DNA of 64,000 nucleotides from CAYWWY01 sp964462525 (GTDB lineage: Bacteria > Thermotogota > Thermotogae > MWEM01). The notes beneath the pieces were generated by a model. The model was not told the DNA's origin. It did no database searches and saw only the letters and a program-made list of their open reading frames with translations. Positions 17,733 to 26,257 of the stretch are shown one piece after another. The stretch is taken from the NCBI GenBank assembly GCA_964462525.1, contig CAYWWY010000005.1:153093-217092 (forward strand). The letters run 5' to 3'. Position 1 is the stretch's first letter. Every line of letters starts with the position of its first letter. The translations under genes were made by a program, and so were the position numbers.

Positions 17733-20267
17733 ATGCGTGGTTTTTTTGTTCCCAACAAAAGCACCGATGAACGCACCGAAGTCTGGACTGGGAATCAAGT
17801 CCATATCCTTGATCATATCGATGGAAGAGGCATATTGGGAGAACTGGCTCCTTTTTCGCTCAATCCCATCCAACGATGCTTCTTTGAGTACTACAAAAAA
17901 GGGGGAGCAGTGATTGCAACCCCAACGGGGTCCGGTAAAACGGTGATTGCATACCTTTCTATATTTCGGGGAGATCAACCCAAAAAGACAATTTACATTA
18001 CGGCGACCCGCGCATTGGCCCGCCAGGTATTTCAAGACCTTAAGGGGACTCAATTGCGGATTTTCCTGCGAACTGGTGAGAACAAGATGGAAGTCCGAAG
18101 CAACTATCAGATGGTGGTTGCCACTCCAGAGGCTTTTTTGGCGGCCCGTCACTCAGGCGCTTCATGGGTGGAAGAAGCAGAGTTGGTTGTGTTGGATGAA
18201 GCGCACATGGTTGTGCAAGATCGCCGAGGAATTGTGTACGAAGAAGTCATCATCCATACCGTCGCAGATCTAAAAGAGCTTCTGATCCTTTCCGCAACAA
18301 TGCCCGACGCGGTAGAAATGGCTCGGTGGAGTCGGTCTTCCCTTTTGATTGAAAGCGATTGGAGGCCTGTTCCTTTGATCCGTTCTTTTGAACGATACCC
18401 TCTCCCCACCGAGAAAAATGGACTGAAAGCCTTGAAACAAGTTTTGGATGGATTTCTCCTCGAAAACATCCATCAAGGAGTAAAGTCGATGATTATCGTG
18501 CCGTCTAAAAAGGTTGGCTGGGTATTGTTGGAAAGTTTCGAGCGATTGGGATTGAAGGCCCTTAACGAGACGGTCCCCTACATCAAGCCGGAACTGGACT
18601 CAGCGCCCGCAGTTGCCTTTCACAATGCGGATATTCCTCTTGAGGAAAAAGAAGCCATAGAAACCCATTTCAAGAAAACGCAAGGAGGCATTCAGGTTCT
18701 CATCGCAACTCAAACACTTGCTTATGGATTCAACTCTCCGGCCGACGACATTCTTATCTACGTCAAGTATGCCGCTCGGGATCCTGATCTGTTATGGCCG
18801 AAATTCATCGATCTTCTTCAGTTTGAAGGGCGCGCAGGTCGGAAGGGATTTACCAAACGCGGAGAAGGCAAAGTGATCTATACAACGGGACAAACGGGCG
18901 ATAAAACCATGCAAGTCCTTCAGCAAAAACTCAAACAGGGGCTCGGAGACCATTTGGAAACTGCTCTTGATCGTTCTTTTGCTTCTCTTGATTCGCGGTT
19001 TATGGGGTTTGCCGCTCAGCGTTTTCTGGGGGACATCGAATTGATTTGCCTCGGTCTGATTTCCGTTGACAAAAAAAGGCTCAAACTCATCCATTATCAG
19101 GGAGCGTCCCGGGAACCGTTAATTCAAACCGCCATCCGAAGACTGCACGAGATCGGGATGGTCGATGAGCATGATAATCTTACACCATTAGGGCAACTCA
19201 CCGCTTCGTACATGTTCAACCCCGAAACGGTTGCTTCTTTCTCGCGCGCTTTAGAACAGACGCGAGGATCGGAACAATCTAACTTGAATATTTGGGATCT
19301 GTGGCGCAACATGCCATTTCTAATTCCCAATTCTGCCTACATCCCCGATTTCTATCCCCCCTACATACCGATGCTGCCAGGGGATTGGCATCCTCATCAA
19401 TTGGCTAGCGATGATACCTTGAATGGGATGTTTCAACATGGATTGGGGGTTTTGCATATGAAAGCGGGTGTGGGCATAATGAAGCGAAAGCACGAGCTTA
19501 GGCGCCAAAAAGCGCCTGCATGGAGCGCCACCCTCTATAACGATACCCAACTGGCTATGAGTTTCTACAAACAGGGTGTGTCCAGTGGGTTTTGGGACGG
19601 GTTGGGTGCCCTTGAAGCGGAACGGGTATGGAGGTCATACGCTTATGGGGTCCATCCGTACTTCTCTTTGCTCACCCGAATACCCCAGATCGGATCGGTG
19701 CGTGGCAATCTAATGTCTTGGTCTGCAATCGCCATGGGGATCCATTCCGACGTCGAACTCCTACGGGTGATCCTCAAAGAACCCGATGCTCATCTTTCGC
19801 TTTATCAAAGCTTAAAAGATCAACTCCGCCCATGGTATCAGGCGCAACTAATCTGGTTGAAAAAAAACCAAGGGATTTCCGGTTCAGTGGACACGAAATT
19901 CCAAATGGAGCTAGACCTTCGGATTCTCATGGAAGGAGTGGAAATCATCCGGCAGCAAGAATCGCTATATGACATGCTTCTGATGGATACCCCGCGCATG
20001 CAGACGAGAGAAAGCCTGCCCGAATGGATCCGAACCCGTTTCGAAAAAGCCCTATGCTTGTTTTGCCCCAAAAAAGAGTCCGCGATGATGAGCAATCAGT
20101 TTCTGGATATGGAGATTATGTCGGAAAAAGGAACCCTTTTGGGTCGGGGCGTGTATTACGAGCAAGGGATGATGCCGCCTCGTTCGGTGATCTCCATGAT
20201 GCCCTCCGACCTTCCCTTTTTGGTGACTGATGGAACGCGGTTCTGCTGGAATGATTCGGAAGATTGA
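17733..20267 (+). CDS. Ski2/Hel308-like superfamily 2 DEAD/DEAH-box helicase
   Basis: 844 residues. Start at ATG 17733, with GAAAGGGG upstream and downstream of the predicted transcription start. Motifs in order: Walker A ATPTGSGKT, TATRALARQV (Ia), motif II DEAH, motif III SATM, motif V IATQTLAYGFNSPADD, and motif VI LLQFEGRAGRKGF, whose GRAGR form is typical of Ski2/Hel308 proteins. The C-terminal half (about 400-844) is helical and unlike better-known relatives. The protein unwinds nucleic acid in an ATP-driven way; RNA or DNA substrate is unknown. mnmA follows closely, consistent with an RNA-related operon, but that is inference. Confidence 0.88.
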   Translation: MRGFFVPNKSTDERTEVWTGNQVHILDHIDGRGILGELAPFSLNPIQRCFFEYYKKGGAVIATPTGSGKTVIAYLSIFRGDQPKKTIYITATRALARQVFQDLKGTQLRIFLRTGENKMEVRSNYQMVVATPEAFLAARHSGASWVEEAELVVLDEAHMVVQDRRGIVYEEVIIHTVADLKELLILSATMPDAVEMARWSRSSLLIESDWRPVPLIRSFERYPLPTEKNGLKALKQVLDGFLLENIHQGVKSMIIVPSKKVGWVLLESFERLGLKALNETVPYIKPELDSAPAVAFHNADIPLEEKEAIETHFKKTQGGIQVLIATQTLAYGFNSPADDILIYVKYAARDPDLLWPKFIDLLQFEGRAGRKGFTKRGEGKVIYTTGQTGDKTMQVLQQKLKQGLGDHLETALDRSFASLDSRFMGFAAQRFLGDIELICLGLISVDKKRLKLIHYQGASREPLIQTAIRRLHEIGMVDEHDNLTPLGQLTASYMFNPETVASFSRALEQTRGSEQSNLNIWDLWRNMPFLIPNSAYIPDFYPPYIPMLPGDWHPHQLASDDTLNGMFQHGLGVLHMKAGVGIMKRKHELRRQKAPAWSATLYNDTQLAMSFYKQGVSSGFWDGLGALEAERVWRSYAYGVHPYFSLLTRIPQIGSVRGNLMSWSAIAMGIHSDVELLRVILKEPDAHLSLYQSLKDQLRPWYQAQLIWLKKNQGISGSVDTKFQMELDLRILMEGVEIIRQQESLYDMLLMDTPRMQTRESLPEWIRTRFEKALCLFCPKKESAMMSNQFLDMEIMSEKGTLLGRGVYYEQGMMPPRSVISMMPSDLPFLVTDGTRFCWNDSED

Positions 20268-20309
20268 TTGGAGAAGGATGGGTATGGCATCCATCCGAAA
20301 AAGAGACCG

Positions 20310-21347
20310 ATGATCATCGCTGTCGCGTTGAGTGGTGGCGTAGACAGCGCATCAGCCGCGGCGATTCTGATCGAACAGGGTCATGATGTTCGGGCGTATC
20401 ATATGGTGGTGGGTTCCAACGCATATCCCGAAACCTTAGAACACGCCGCGGACATCGCAAAGATCTTACAAATACCCTTTCGTTCCATTGATTTACGGGA
20501 GGATTTTGAGGAAGAGGTTCTTTCATACTTTCTTCACACCTATCAAACGGGTCGCACGCCAAATCCTTGTGTGGTTTGCAATCGATCGATCAAATTCGGA
20601 CGGTTATTGGATCGAGCCATGAGCGAAGGCGCCGAGGCGTTCGCTACCGGCCATTATGTCCGGATGGGCATCCATCCTCGCTATGGAAGACTCATGCAAT
20701 GCGCAAATGATCTGGGCAAAGATCAAACGTACTTTTTGGCCCAGCTTCCCAAAAGGGTCATGAAGGTGTTATGTTTCCCGAACGGAGGGTTTTCAAAAGC
20801 TTCGATCCGGGAAAAAGCGGCCGCATGGAATCTTCCTGTCCATGACAAACCAGAAAGCCAAGAACTCTGCTTTTTTCCCGGAGATTACCGGGCATTTCTG
20901 AATCTTCGAGGGATATTGGCCCAACCGGGGCCTATTGTGGACGAATCGGGGCGAGTATTAGGCCAGCACCAAGGGTTATGTATGTATACGGTCGGCCAGC
21001 GGAAAGGGTTGAACATCTCATCTCAAGAACCGTTATATGTAACAGAGATCGACGTTGCCGACAATCAATTGATTGTCGGATCCTTCGAAAGTACGCATTC
21101 TGGGGCCTTTTGGATTGGTCATCTCAATTGGATGATCGAGAATCAGCAAGAGCCATTGGATCTTCAATGCAAGATCCGCAGCTCGATGCGGCCCATCGGA
21201 TGCAGGATTGAACGGAGTCAGGATTCTGATCGGGCCATAGTCACCTTGAAAACCCCGGCGCATGCTGTGACTCCTGGACAATTGGCCGCATTCTATGATG
21301 GGACCTTTCTTGTCGGCAGCGGATTCATTTTGAAAGAAAAAAAATAG
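20310..21347 (+). CDS. mnmA: tRNA-specific 2-thiouridylase MnmA
   Basis: 345 residues from ATG 20310; an in-frame TTG at 20268 would add 14 residues. The protein sulfurates U34 of Lys, Glu and Gln tRNAs, using ATP and a persulfide. The PP-loop is ALSGGVDSASAA. The two catalytic cysteines lie in TPNPCVVCNRSIKFG and ESQELCFFPGDY, and TVGQRKGL is the third family signature. The C-terminal beta-barrel is complete. It is cotranscribed with the helicase gene. Confidence 0.96.
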   Translation: MIIAVALSGGVDSASAAAILIEQGHDVRAYHMVVGSNAYPETLEHAADIAKILQIPFRSIDLREDFEEEVLSYFLHTYQTGRTPNPCVVCNRSIKFGRLLDRAMSEGAEAFATGHYVRMGIHPRYGRLMQCANDLGKDQTYFLAQLPKRVMKVLCFPNGGFSKASIREKAAAWNLPVHDKPESQELCFFPGDYRAFLNLRGILAQPGPIVDESGRVLGQHQGLCMYTVGQRKGLNISSQEPLYVTEIDVADNQLIVGSFESTHSGAFWIGHLNWMIENQQEPLDLQCKIRSSMRPIGCRIERSQDSDRAIVTLKTPAHAVTPGQLAAFYDGTFLVGSGFILKEKK

Positions 21348-21395
21348 CTCGGCAATACCGCCGAACTATATTAGAAGGTGTTCCTCCTCTATCCC
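21337..21395 (-). ncRNA. Candidate short RNA on the minus strand, antisense to the mnmA 3' end
   Basis: On the minus strand an extended -10 TGTGGTATAAT (21402-21412) is followed by a small hairpin (CCTCT / AGAGG). After it comes a nine-base stem with one mismatch (TAGTTCGGC / GCCGAGCTA) running directly into eight T residues (21344 down to 21337). Promoter, hairpin and terminator fit a transcript of about 59 bases. There is no good -35. The same hairpin could instead be part of mnmA termination on the plus strand. Confidence 0.25.
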
Positions 21396-21431
21396 AGAGG
21401 TATTATACCACAAAACAAGCAGATTCGGAAG

Positions 21432-21458
21432 GATTGGCAAAACACAGAATTGCCAATC
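21432..21458. repeat. Perfect inverted repeat upstream of the LRR lipoprotein gene
   Basis: Arms GATTGGCAA and TTGCCAATC separated by nine bases, ending 26 bases before a TATACT box. Its place fits an operator or an mnmA-side terminator without a T-run. Confidence 0.45.
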
Positions 21459-21484
21459 ATTCTGAGTTTAGAGAACGAATGTGG

Positions 21485-21490
21485 TATACT
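21485..21490 (+). promoter_or_regulatory. Extended -10 promoter of the LRR lipoprotein gene
   Basis: ATGTGGTATACT matches the TGTGGTATAAT pattern repeated in this window; the -35 is weak. The start codon lies about 87 bases downstream. Confidence 0.5.
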
Positions 21491-21576
21491 CTTGGTTGAT
21501 TCGGGAAAGCGAGAACAAGGGTACTAATATTTCTAGGAATAAACCCCCATAATGGAAATCAATCGGGAGGAACCCT

Positions 21577-22602
21577 ATGCGACCATCAAAAAAAGGTACT
21601 GTCCTATGGGTTGTTTTGCTCTTCATAGCGATCTGGGCCGCAAGTTGCGCGGCGTTGGTGGATCCTTCTTCCGATCCAAATCCCGGACCTCAAGCCGTAA
21701 TTTTTTTGGATCCCATTTTGGAACAGGCTGTCCGCGGTGCCATTGGATGGGAACCAGGAACACCGATATATCCCAACGATGTCCTTGAAGTCACCCAGCT
21801 CTTTTTGGTAGGCGACTTGGATTCCCCGAGAGGGTTGTCATCGCTGGAAGGGATTCAACACTTGGTAAACCTTCAGGAGTTTTGGTTTTCCGTAAACCAT
21901 GTGAGTGATATCTCTCCCTTGCAAACTCTTGTGAACCTGCGAGTTCTTCGATTTGGATGGAATATCGTGGCCAATATAACTCCGTTACGAAATTTGATCA
22001 ACCTAGAAGAACTTTACTTTCCGGGAAATCAGGTCACTGACATTTCTCCGCTTCAAGACTTGGTTAACTTGCAACGGCTCAATTTTTCGACCAACCACGT
22101 GAACAGCATTGCTTCCCTGCAAACCCTCTCCAACCTTGAAATGCTCTATTTCAACCAAAACCAAATATCCCAAATAGAACCCCTTCAGTTCCACCTCAGT
22201 AACCTGAAGCATCTGTCTTTCAATAGCAATCAGGTTACAGACGTGAAACCCCTGCAGTATTTGACCCGTTTGGAAGCGCTTTCCTTTAATGAAAACCATG
22301 TGACAGATATCGCTCCTTTAATGTACCTCACAGGTATGCAATCCCTTTCTTTTTGCGATAACGGGGTCACCGACATTCAATCTTTGCAAGCCCTTACCCA
22401 AATTCATACCCTATCCTTCACCGAAAACAGCGTTGAGGATATCACGCCTTTGGTCAATAATCCGGGTTTGGGCACTGGCGATTATATCAACATGACACGC
22501 AACCGTCTCGCTCTTGACGAAGGTTCATTGAACTGGACGCATATCCAAACTTTACAGAATCGGGGCGTTTTCATCGATTACCATCCTCAGAAAAATGACT
22601 AA
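21577..22602 (+). CDS. Leucine-rich-repeat lipoprotein (internalin-like repeats)
   Basis: 341 residues. Lipoprotein signal with hydrophobic core WVVLLFIAIW and a lipobox ending AASC (Cys about residue 25). From about 85 to 320 there are about ten 22-residue repeats of the form NLxxLxFxxNxVTDIxPLQxL, the bacterial internalin-like LRR type. Protein binding at the cell surface is likely; the ligand is unknown. GGGAGG precedes the ATG. The stop overlaps the stop of the convergent SUMF1-like gene by four bases. The giant protein at 8416-12393 contains related repeats. Confidence 0.9.
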   Translation: MRPSKKGTVLWVVLLFIAIWAASCAALVDPSSDPNPGPQAVIFLDPILEQAVRGAIGWEPGTPIYPNDVLEVTQLFLVGDLDSPRGLSSLEGIQHLVNLQEFWFSVNHVSDISPLQTLVNLRVLRFGWNIVANITPLRNLINLEELYFPGNQVTDISPLQDLVNLQRLNFSTNHVNSIASLQTLSNLEMLYFNQNQISQIEPLQFHLSNLKHLSFNSNQVTDVKPLQYLTRLEALSFNENHVTDIAPLMYLTGMQSLSFCDNGVTDIQSLQALTQIHTLSFTENSVEDITPLVNNPGLGTGDYINMTRNRLALDEGSLNWTHIQTLQNRGVFIDYHPQKND

Positions 22603-23474
22603 GGCAAAATTGACCGCACAACGCGAAATCCCGATACGATACCGCTAATGGAAGGTCTTCGGTAGTCTCTATGAGCCGTCCGGGCAAATAATTCTGGATA
22701 ACCCCAGTTGCCTCCCCGGATCACTCGAACAAACCCAGCATCAGGGCCTATGGGATTCTCCTTATCGCCTTGCCGATAGCTATACTCATCAAACCAGTCA
22801 TGACACCACTCCCAGACATTCCCGCTCATGTCATAGATCCCAAGTTCATTGGGCTTTTTTTGCCCGACTGGGTGGGCTTGATTCTCCGAGTTGTTCACAT
22901 ACCATCCGGCTTCTTCCAATGTGTCGGTTCCGGCAAAGAGATAATCTATTTCGCTTTTGTGCCCCCCTCGAGCTGCATACTCCCATTCAGCCTCTGTTGG
23001 CAGTCGGTACCCTTCCACTTGAGTAATGTCACGGGTCAAACGTCCATTCATATCCAGCAATCGCCCACTCAAATCATAAGCCGGGCTGAATCCTTCCCTT
23101 TCGCTTAGCCAGTTGCAGAATTCGATCGCATCCCACCATTCAATATTGAAGACGGGTAGATTTCCTCTCCCCCAGCCTTCGTCATCCGGTTCAAACATTC
23201 CTGTCTCTTGACAAAAAAGGTCATACTCCGAAAAGGTCACATTATATTGGCCAATCCAATAGTCATAGGTTAGGGTCACTGTATGGGTGGGGCGCGTCCG
23301 TTCATGTAAATCTCCAATTTCATCACCCATTTGAAAAGAACCGGCCTGAACACGGACCATTTCCAGAAACGGATCGCCTTCTGAATCGGTGGCCAATAGA
23401 ATTCCAGAAGAGAAAACCCATAAACACAGCATAGCAAGCGCCAACACTCTGCCTTTGGTTCCATAAGGTTTCAT
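22599..23474 (-). CDS. Exported SUMF1/formylglycine-generating-enzyme-fold protein
   Basis: 291 residues with a signal peptide (ALAMLCLWVFSSGILLA). The FGE-sulfatase domain is clear: VQAGSFQMGDE, PVFNIEWWDAIEFCNWLS, GYRLPTEAEWEYAARGG, ELGIYDMSGNVWEWCHDW and VIRGGNWGYPELFARTAHR. In true formylglycine-generating enzymes a Cys pair sits in the region after RGGSW; none is seen here, so it is more probably one of the many non-catalytic or differently acting members. No sulfatase gene is nearby. Confidence 0.9.
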   Translation of the reverse strand: MKPYGTKGRVLALAMLCLWVFSSGILLATDSEGDPFLEMVRVQAGSFQMGDEIGDLHERTRPTHTVTLTYDYWIGQYNVTFSEYDLFCQETGMFEPDDEGWGRGNLPVFNIEWWDAIEFCNWLSEREGFSPAYDLSGRLLDMNGRLTRDITQVEGYRLPTEAEWEYAARGGHKSEIDYLFAGTDTLEEAGWYVNNSENQAHPVGQKKPNELGIYDMSGNVWEWCHDWFDEYSYRQGDKENPIGPDAGFVRVIRGGNWGYPELFARTAHRDYRRPSISGIVSGFRVVRSILP

Positions 23475-23541
23475 GAGGATGCCTCCTTTCGTAACGTGCG
23501 TCCCTTGCTCATTGGATCTAGGGATCCTATCTCTCTACATA

Positions 23542-23547
23542 ATCATA
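23542..23547 (-). promoter_or_regulatory. Extended -10 promoter of the SUMF1-like gene
   Basis: Minus strand TTTGTGGTATGAT, about 70 bases before the start codon; no clear -35. Confidence 0.45.
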
Positions 23548-23655
23548 CCACAAATAGGAAGGAACCCTTTCAATAAGTCTTTAAGGAATCCAATCATTCA
23601 TATGAAATGTATGTGATGATTGAGGCCAATCGGAGGATCTCTTTGGTGATTGTGC

Positions 23656-23661
23656 TATACT
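23656..23661 (+). promoter_or_regulatory. Extended -10 promoter of the CheY-like gene
   Basis: ATTGTGCTATACT, 74 bases upstream of the ATG; the -35 is not recognisable. Confidence 0.45.
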
Positions 23662-23734
23662 ATTTATAGACGGAAACCGAATATCCAGTACACTGCGTAG
23701 CGTCAACGCCCGAATCGGGAAAGGAGTGGTTCCT

Positions 23735-24148
23735 ATGGCCAAAGCCATTATCGTTGACGATAGTCAAGTAATGAGGCGCCATCTCAAGAGGATCATTGAG
23801 GATATGGGTCATCATGTTGTGGCGGAGCTTGAAGACGGTCACAATCTTCTCAAAATGTATGAAAAAACAAACCCAGATTTTGTTACATTGGATATCGTCC
23901 TGCCCAATTCTGATGGCATTGAGATTCTTAAGGCACTGATAAAGGAGTATCCTCATGCAAAAGTCATCATGCTCAGTTCAATGGATAAGAAACATACCGT
24001 CATTGATTCGGTGCGATACGGGGCTCGGTATTTTGTGATCAAACCCGTAGATACGAAAAAATTCCGTCAAGTGGTCCGTGTTGTTCTGGGAGAAGCATCA
24101 GAAAAGCAAGAACCACACCCTTCCGAATCCAATACTCTCAACGAATGA
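23735..24148 (+). CDS. CheY-like single-domain response regulator
   Basis: 137 residues. Start at ATG 23735, eight bases after AAGGAG; a GTG nine bases earlier is unlikely. A lone receiver domain: KAIIVDDSQVMRRHL, acceptor Asp in FVTLDIVLPNSDG, conserved Ser in IMLSSM, and Lys in FVIKPVD. No output domain, so it works by docking to a partner. The VMRRHL start resembles chemotaxis-type CheY proteins. The acetyltransferase gene follows after 37 bases. Confidence 0.93.
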   Translation: MAKAIIVDDSQVMRRHLKRIIEDMGHHVVAELEDGHNLLKMYEKTNPDFVTLDIVLPNSDGIEILKALIKEYPHAKVIMLSSMDKKHTVIDSVRYGARYFVIKPVDTKKFRQVVRVVLGEASEKQEPHPSESNTLNE

Positions 24149-24185
24149 TACTTGCGGAAACCAGAAACAGGAAAGGAACAGCATT

Positions 24186-25373
24186 GTGCTAGCACAAGAT
24201 TTTTCTTTTCGAAGGATCCAAGGCACCGAAGAGCTCCTACGCCTGATCAAATTTTCGTATGCCAACAATCAAACCCTGAATGAATCCCGACGGGAAAGCA
24301 TGGCTATTCATGAGAAAAACGTGGTTTTAGAAATCTATGGGGTATTTCTTGGGGATCAGCTGATTTCATCTTGTTTTCTATACCCGTTTGTCATGCGGTT
24401 TCGCGGCGCGATGATCTCAGCAGGGGGGATTGGGACAGTGGCTTCAAACCCAGTGCACCGCGGAAAAGGCTCTGTCCGTTATTTGTTGGAACATTCCGTG
24501 CGCGCGATGACCGAAAAAGGAATGAAGGTTTCGGTGTTATACCCCTTTCAATACCCCTTCTATGAAAAGTATGGGTGGGGTCGGTTTTCCGATGCCTTTC
24601 TGCATCGGATCGATCCCTCCGAGATTCTTCATTTTCCCAATGATTCAAGCGTCCAATTGGAGGAATATCAATCCCCACTCCCTGAAATTACCGAATTTTA
24701 CAATGTCATTGCGCAAAGAGAATACAATCGGGTTTTGATGACCCCAGAGATGTGGCAGAGAGAACTCAGCAATCCACATGATCCCTCCCTCGTGGATGAA
24801 CGGTTGGTGGTCTTCCGCCGTCAAGGGGCGATATCCGGAATGTTGCACATGTCCATGTATAACCAAAACGGACAAGAAGAGGTCCCGATCACCTACCTAG
24901 TGGCCCAAGACGCGCAAATCTTGCGGCAAATATTCCGTTTTCTGGGCGGTTTGTCGATGCAACTGCGTGAAATCCGACTGTATGTGCCACAGGACTTTCC
25001 AATCAGTAATTACTTGATGGGAAGAACGATCCAAACCGTCCGGAAAGAACAGACAATGATTCGAGTTCATCGGTTGATGGATTTAAACGGCCTTACGGTG
25101 GAACTACCCGATCGAACGGTCTGTATCCGTCTTAAAGATTCCATTCTGTCAGAGAATTCTGGGGAGTTCCAAATCACGGTCCATAAAGGAGTCTTATGGG
25201 TCGAAAAGGGACGAGACCCACAACTGGAATGCTCCATGGCCCTTTTTTCTTCGGCGCTATCGGGTTTTACAACCTTCCAAGAAGCGCTTGATGCGGGTCG
25301 TGCTACCGCTCTTGTGTCAAATTCCATCGAAAGTTTTCCAAAAGAGATGACTTATTTTCCGTATGATTTTTGA
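24186..25373 (+). CDS. Eis-like GNAT N-acetyltransferase with C-terminal sterol-carrier-type domain
   Basis: 395 residues from GTG 24186, with GGAAAGGA upstream. The N-terminal GNAT core has SAGGIGTVASNPVHRGKGSVRYLL (acetyl-CoA loop HRGKGS) and the Eis-type VLYPFQYPFYEKYGWGRFSD. A second GNAT-like fold and a C-terminal SCP2-like domain (about 295-395) complete the Eis architecture. Members acetylate amines, including aminoglycosides and other polycations; the substrate here is unknown. It probably shares a transcript with the CheY-like gene. Confidence 0.88.
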   Translation: MLAQDFSFRRIQGTEELLRLIKFSYANNQTLNESRRESMAIHEKNVVLEIYGVFLGDQLISSCFLYPFVMRFRGAMISAGGIGTVASNPVHRGKGSVRYLLEHSVRAMTEKGMKVSVLYPFQYPFYEKYGWGRFSDAFLHRIDPSEILHFPNDSSVQLEEYQSPLPEITEFYNVIAQREYNRVLMTPEMWQRELSNPHDPSLVDERLVVFRRQGAISGMLHMSMYNQNGQEEVPITYLVAQDAQILRQIFRFLGGLSMQLREIRLYVPQDFPISNYLMGRTIQTVRKEQTMIRVHRLMDLNGLTVELPDRTVCIRLKDSILSENSGEFQITVHKGVLWVEKGRDPQLECSMALFSSALSGFTTFQEALDAGRATALVSNSIESFPKEMTYFPYDF

Positions 25374-25732
25374 AGATAAATGCCTTCCCGTGTTATTTGA
25401 TTGTTCTCTCTATACGGATCCGCTTTCTTCCATCACGGAATAAAAGAAAGCTGTTTATCACCTTCATTCAATTTATCGCTTCGGTTTTTTATTTTCTAGC
25501 CATATAGATAAAACCCAAGCATGCCTTCTGCGTTCTCTTTTTCTTCCCCCATACTTTTTTCCATAATAAGCGGACTATCGATAGTTGAATTGATCGGGAA
25601 TCGAATTGGTTGCCATTCATTCCTTCCTTTCTTTTTCTGGGGAGTATACCAATCAACATTGGTGATGAACGAGATCCAAGTAATGTTTATATGAGGACTT
25701 AATCAAAAAAAAAAACAAAAAATGCTTATGAA
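25374..25732. other. AT-rich intergenic region
   Basis: About 360 bases after the Eis-like gene. A stem GCTTTCTT / AAGAAAGC (14-base loop) starts about 55 bases after the stop and may help end transcription. A perfect palindrome ACCAAT-CAAC-ATTGGT lies at 25648-25663. A weak coding remnant on the minus strand is listed separately. Confidence 0.45.
25496..25702 (-). pseudogene. Possible remnant of a lost gene (3' part), function unknown
   Basis: A 68-codon frame without a proper start, read leftwards, with protein-like composition (NEWQPIRFPINST, DSPLIMEKSMGEEKENAEG, MLGFYLYG, stop). I do not recognise a family. It may be the tail of a deleted gene or chance. Confidence 0.2.
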
Positions 25733-25762
25733 TTGACTTGATTCAATAGAATCATTTATAAT
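25733..25762 (+). promoter_or_regulatory. Sigma-70 promoter with embedded palindrome for the HTH/AT-hook gene
   Basis: TTGACT, an 18-base spacer, then TATAAT. The spacer contains the palindrome TGATTC-AATA-GAATCA (25739-25754), placed where a bound repressor would block polymerase. The gene product is itself a DNA-binding protein, so autoregulation is plausible. Confidence 0.7.
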
Positions 25763-25776
25763 TGCAACGAAAAGCC

Positions 25777-25817
25777 GTACACATTCATAAAAAAAGTAGA
25801 GGAGTGATTTTGTGTAC
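25777..25817 (+). repeat. Inverted repeat enclosing the ribosome site of the HTH/AT-hook gene
   Basis: Arms GTACACA (25777-25783) and TGTGTAC (25811-25817) flank 27 bases holding the GAGGAG site. The right arm contains the GTG start codon. It could form a hairpin that hides the start, or serve as a spaced operator. Confidence 0.4.
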
Positions 25818-26099
25818 AATGCGTTGACCACCAAAGAAGTAATGAAAGTTCTGGAAGTATCTTCTCCTTCTTCCCTGAAAAAACTGGTAGAAGAAAAGGG
25901 GATCCCGTACATTCGGATCGGAAATCGGAACTTGCTCTATCCCAAAGGCAAGTTGGCTCAATGGATGGTGGATACAGGGTTATCAACCGATTTGGATGAA
26001 GCCAACAATCGAATCGATTCCGTTGTAGAGCCAATGAGAGCCGAAGCGGCCAAAAGACCCACAAAACCGAGGGGGAGGCCGAGAAAGAAGACCCCGTAA
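25812..26099 (+). CDS. Small MerR/excisionase-type helix-turn-helix protein with C-terminal AT-hook
   Basis: 95 residues starting at GTG with GAGGAG seven bases upstream. The first 60 residues fit the HTH_17 excisionase-like fold: LTTKEVMKVLEVSSPSSLKKLVEEKGIPYIRIGNR, then the LLYPKGKLAQWM wing. The basic C-terminus KRPTKPRGRPRKKTP contains the AT-hook core PRGRPRK, which binds the minor groove of AT-rich DNA. The promoter carries a palindrome and the gene has its own terminator, so it is a single-gene unit. Likely a transcription regulator or architectural protein. Confidence 0.8.
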   Translation: MYNALTTKEVMKVLEVSSPSSLKKLVEEKGIPYIRIGNRNLLYPKGKLAQWMVDTGLSTDLDEANNRIDSVVEPMRAEAAKRPTKPRGRPRKKTP

Positions 26100-26129
26100 G
26101 ACAATCCAATAGGGGATTCGTACCACATT

Positions 26130-26157
26130 ATACTCCTTTTCGAAGGAGTATTTTTTT
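26130..26157 (+). terminator. Rho-independent terminator of the HTH/AT-hook gene
   Basis: Nine-base perfect stem ATACTCCTT / AAGGAGTAT closed by a TTCG tetraloop and followed by a run of T. Confidence 0.9.
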
Positions 26158-26257
26158 GGGGGAGTGTGGTTTGGGATCGATCATTGGAAACACTCCTTAA
26201 TAATTTACGTCACTAAATAAAGATATACAACTATAACAATTTTTGGGGTGGTTCACA

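Noticed and set aside
20268..20309. TTG start for mnmA
   Set aside because: The extra 14 residues precede the normal N-terminus of the family (MIIAVALSGGVDS); kept only as an alternative.
22599..23474. True formylglycine-generating enzyme
   Set aside because: The catalytic Cys region after RGGNW has no cysteine, and no sulfatase gene lies nearby.
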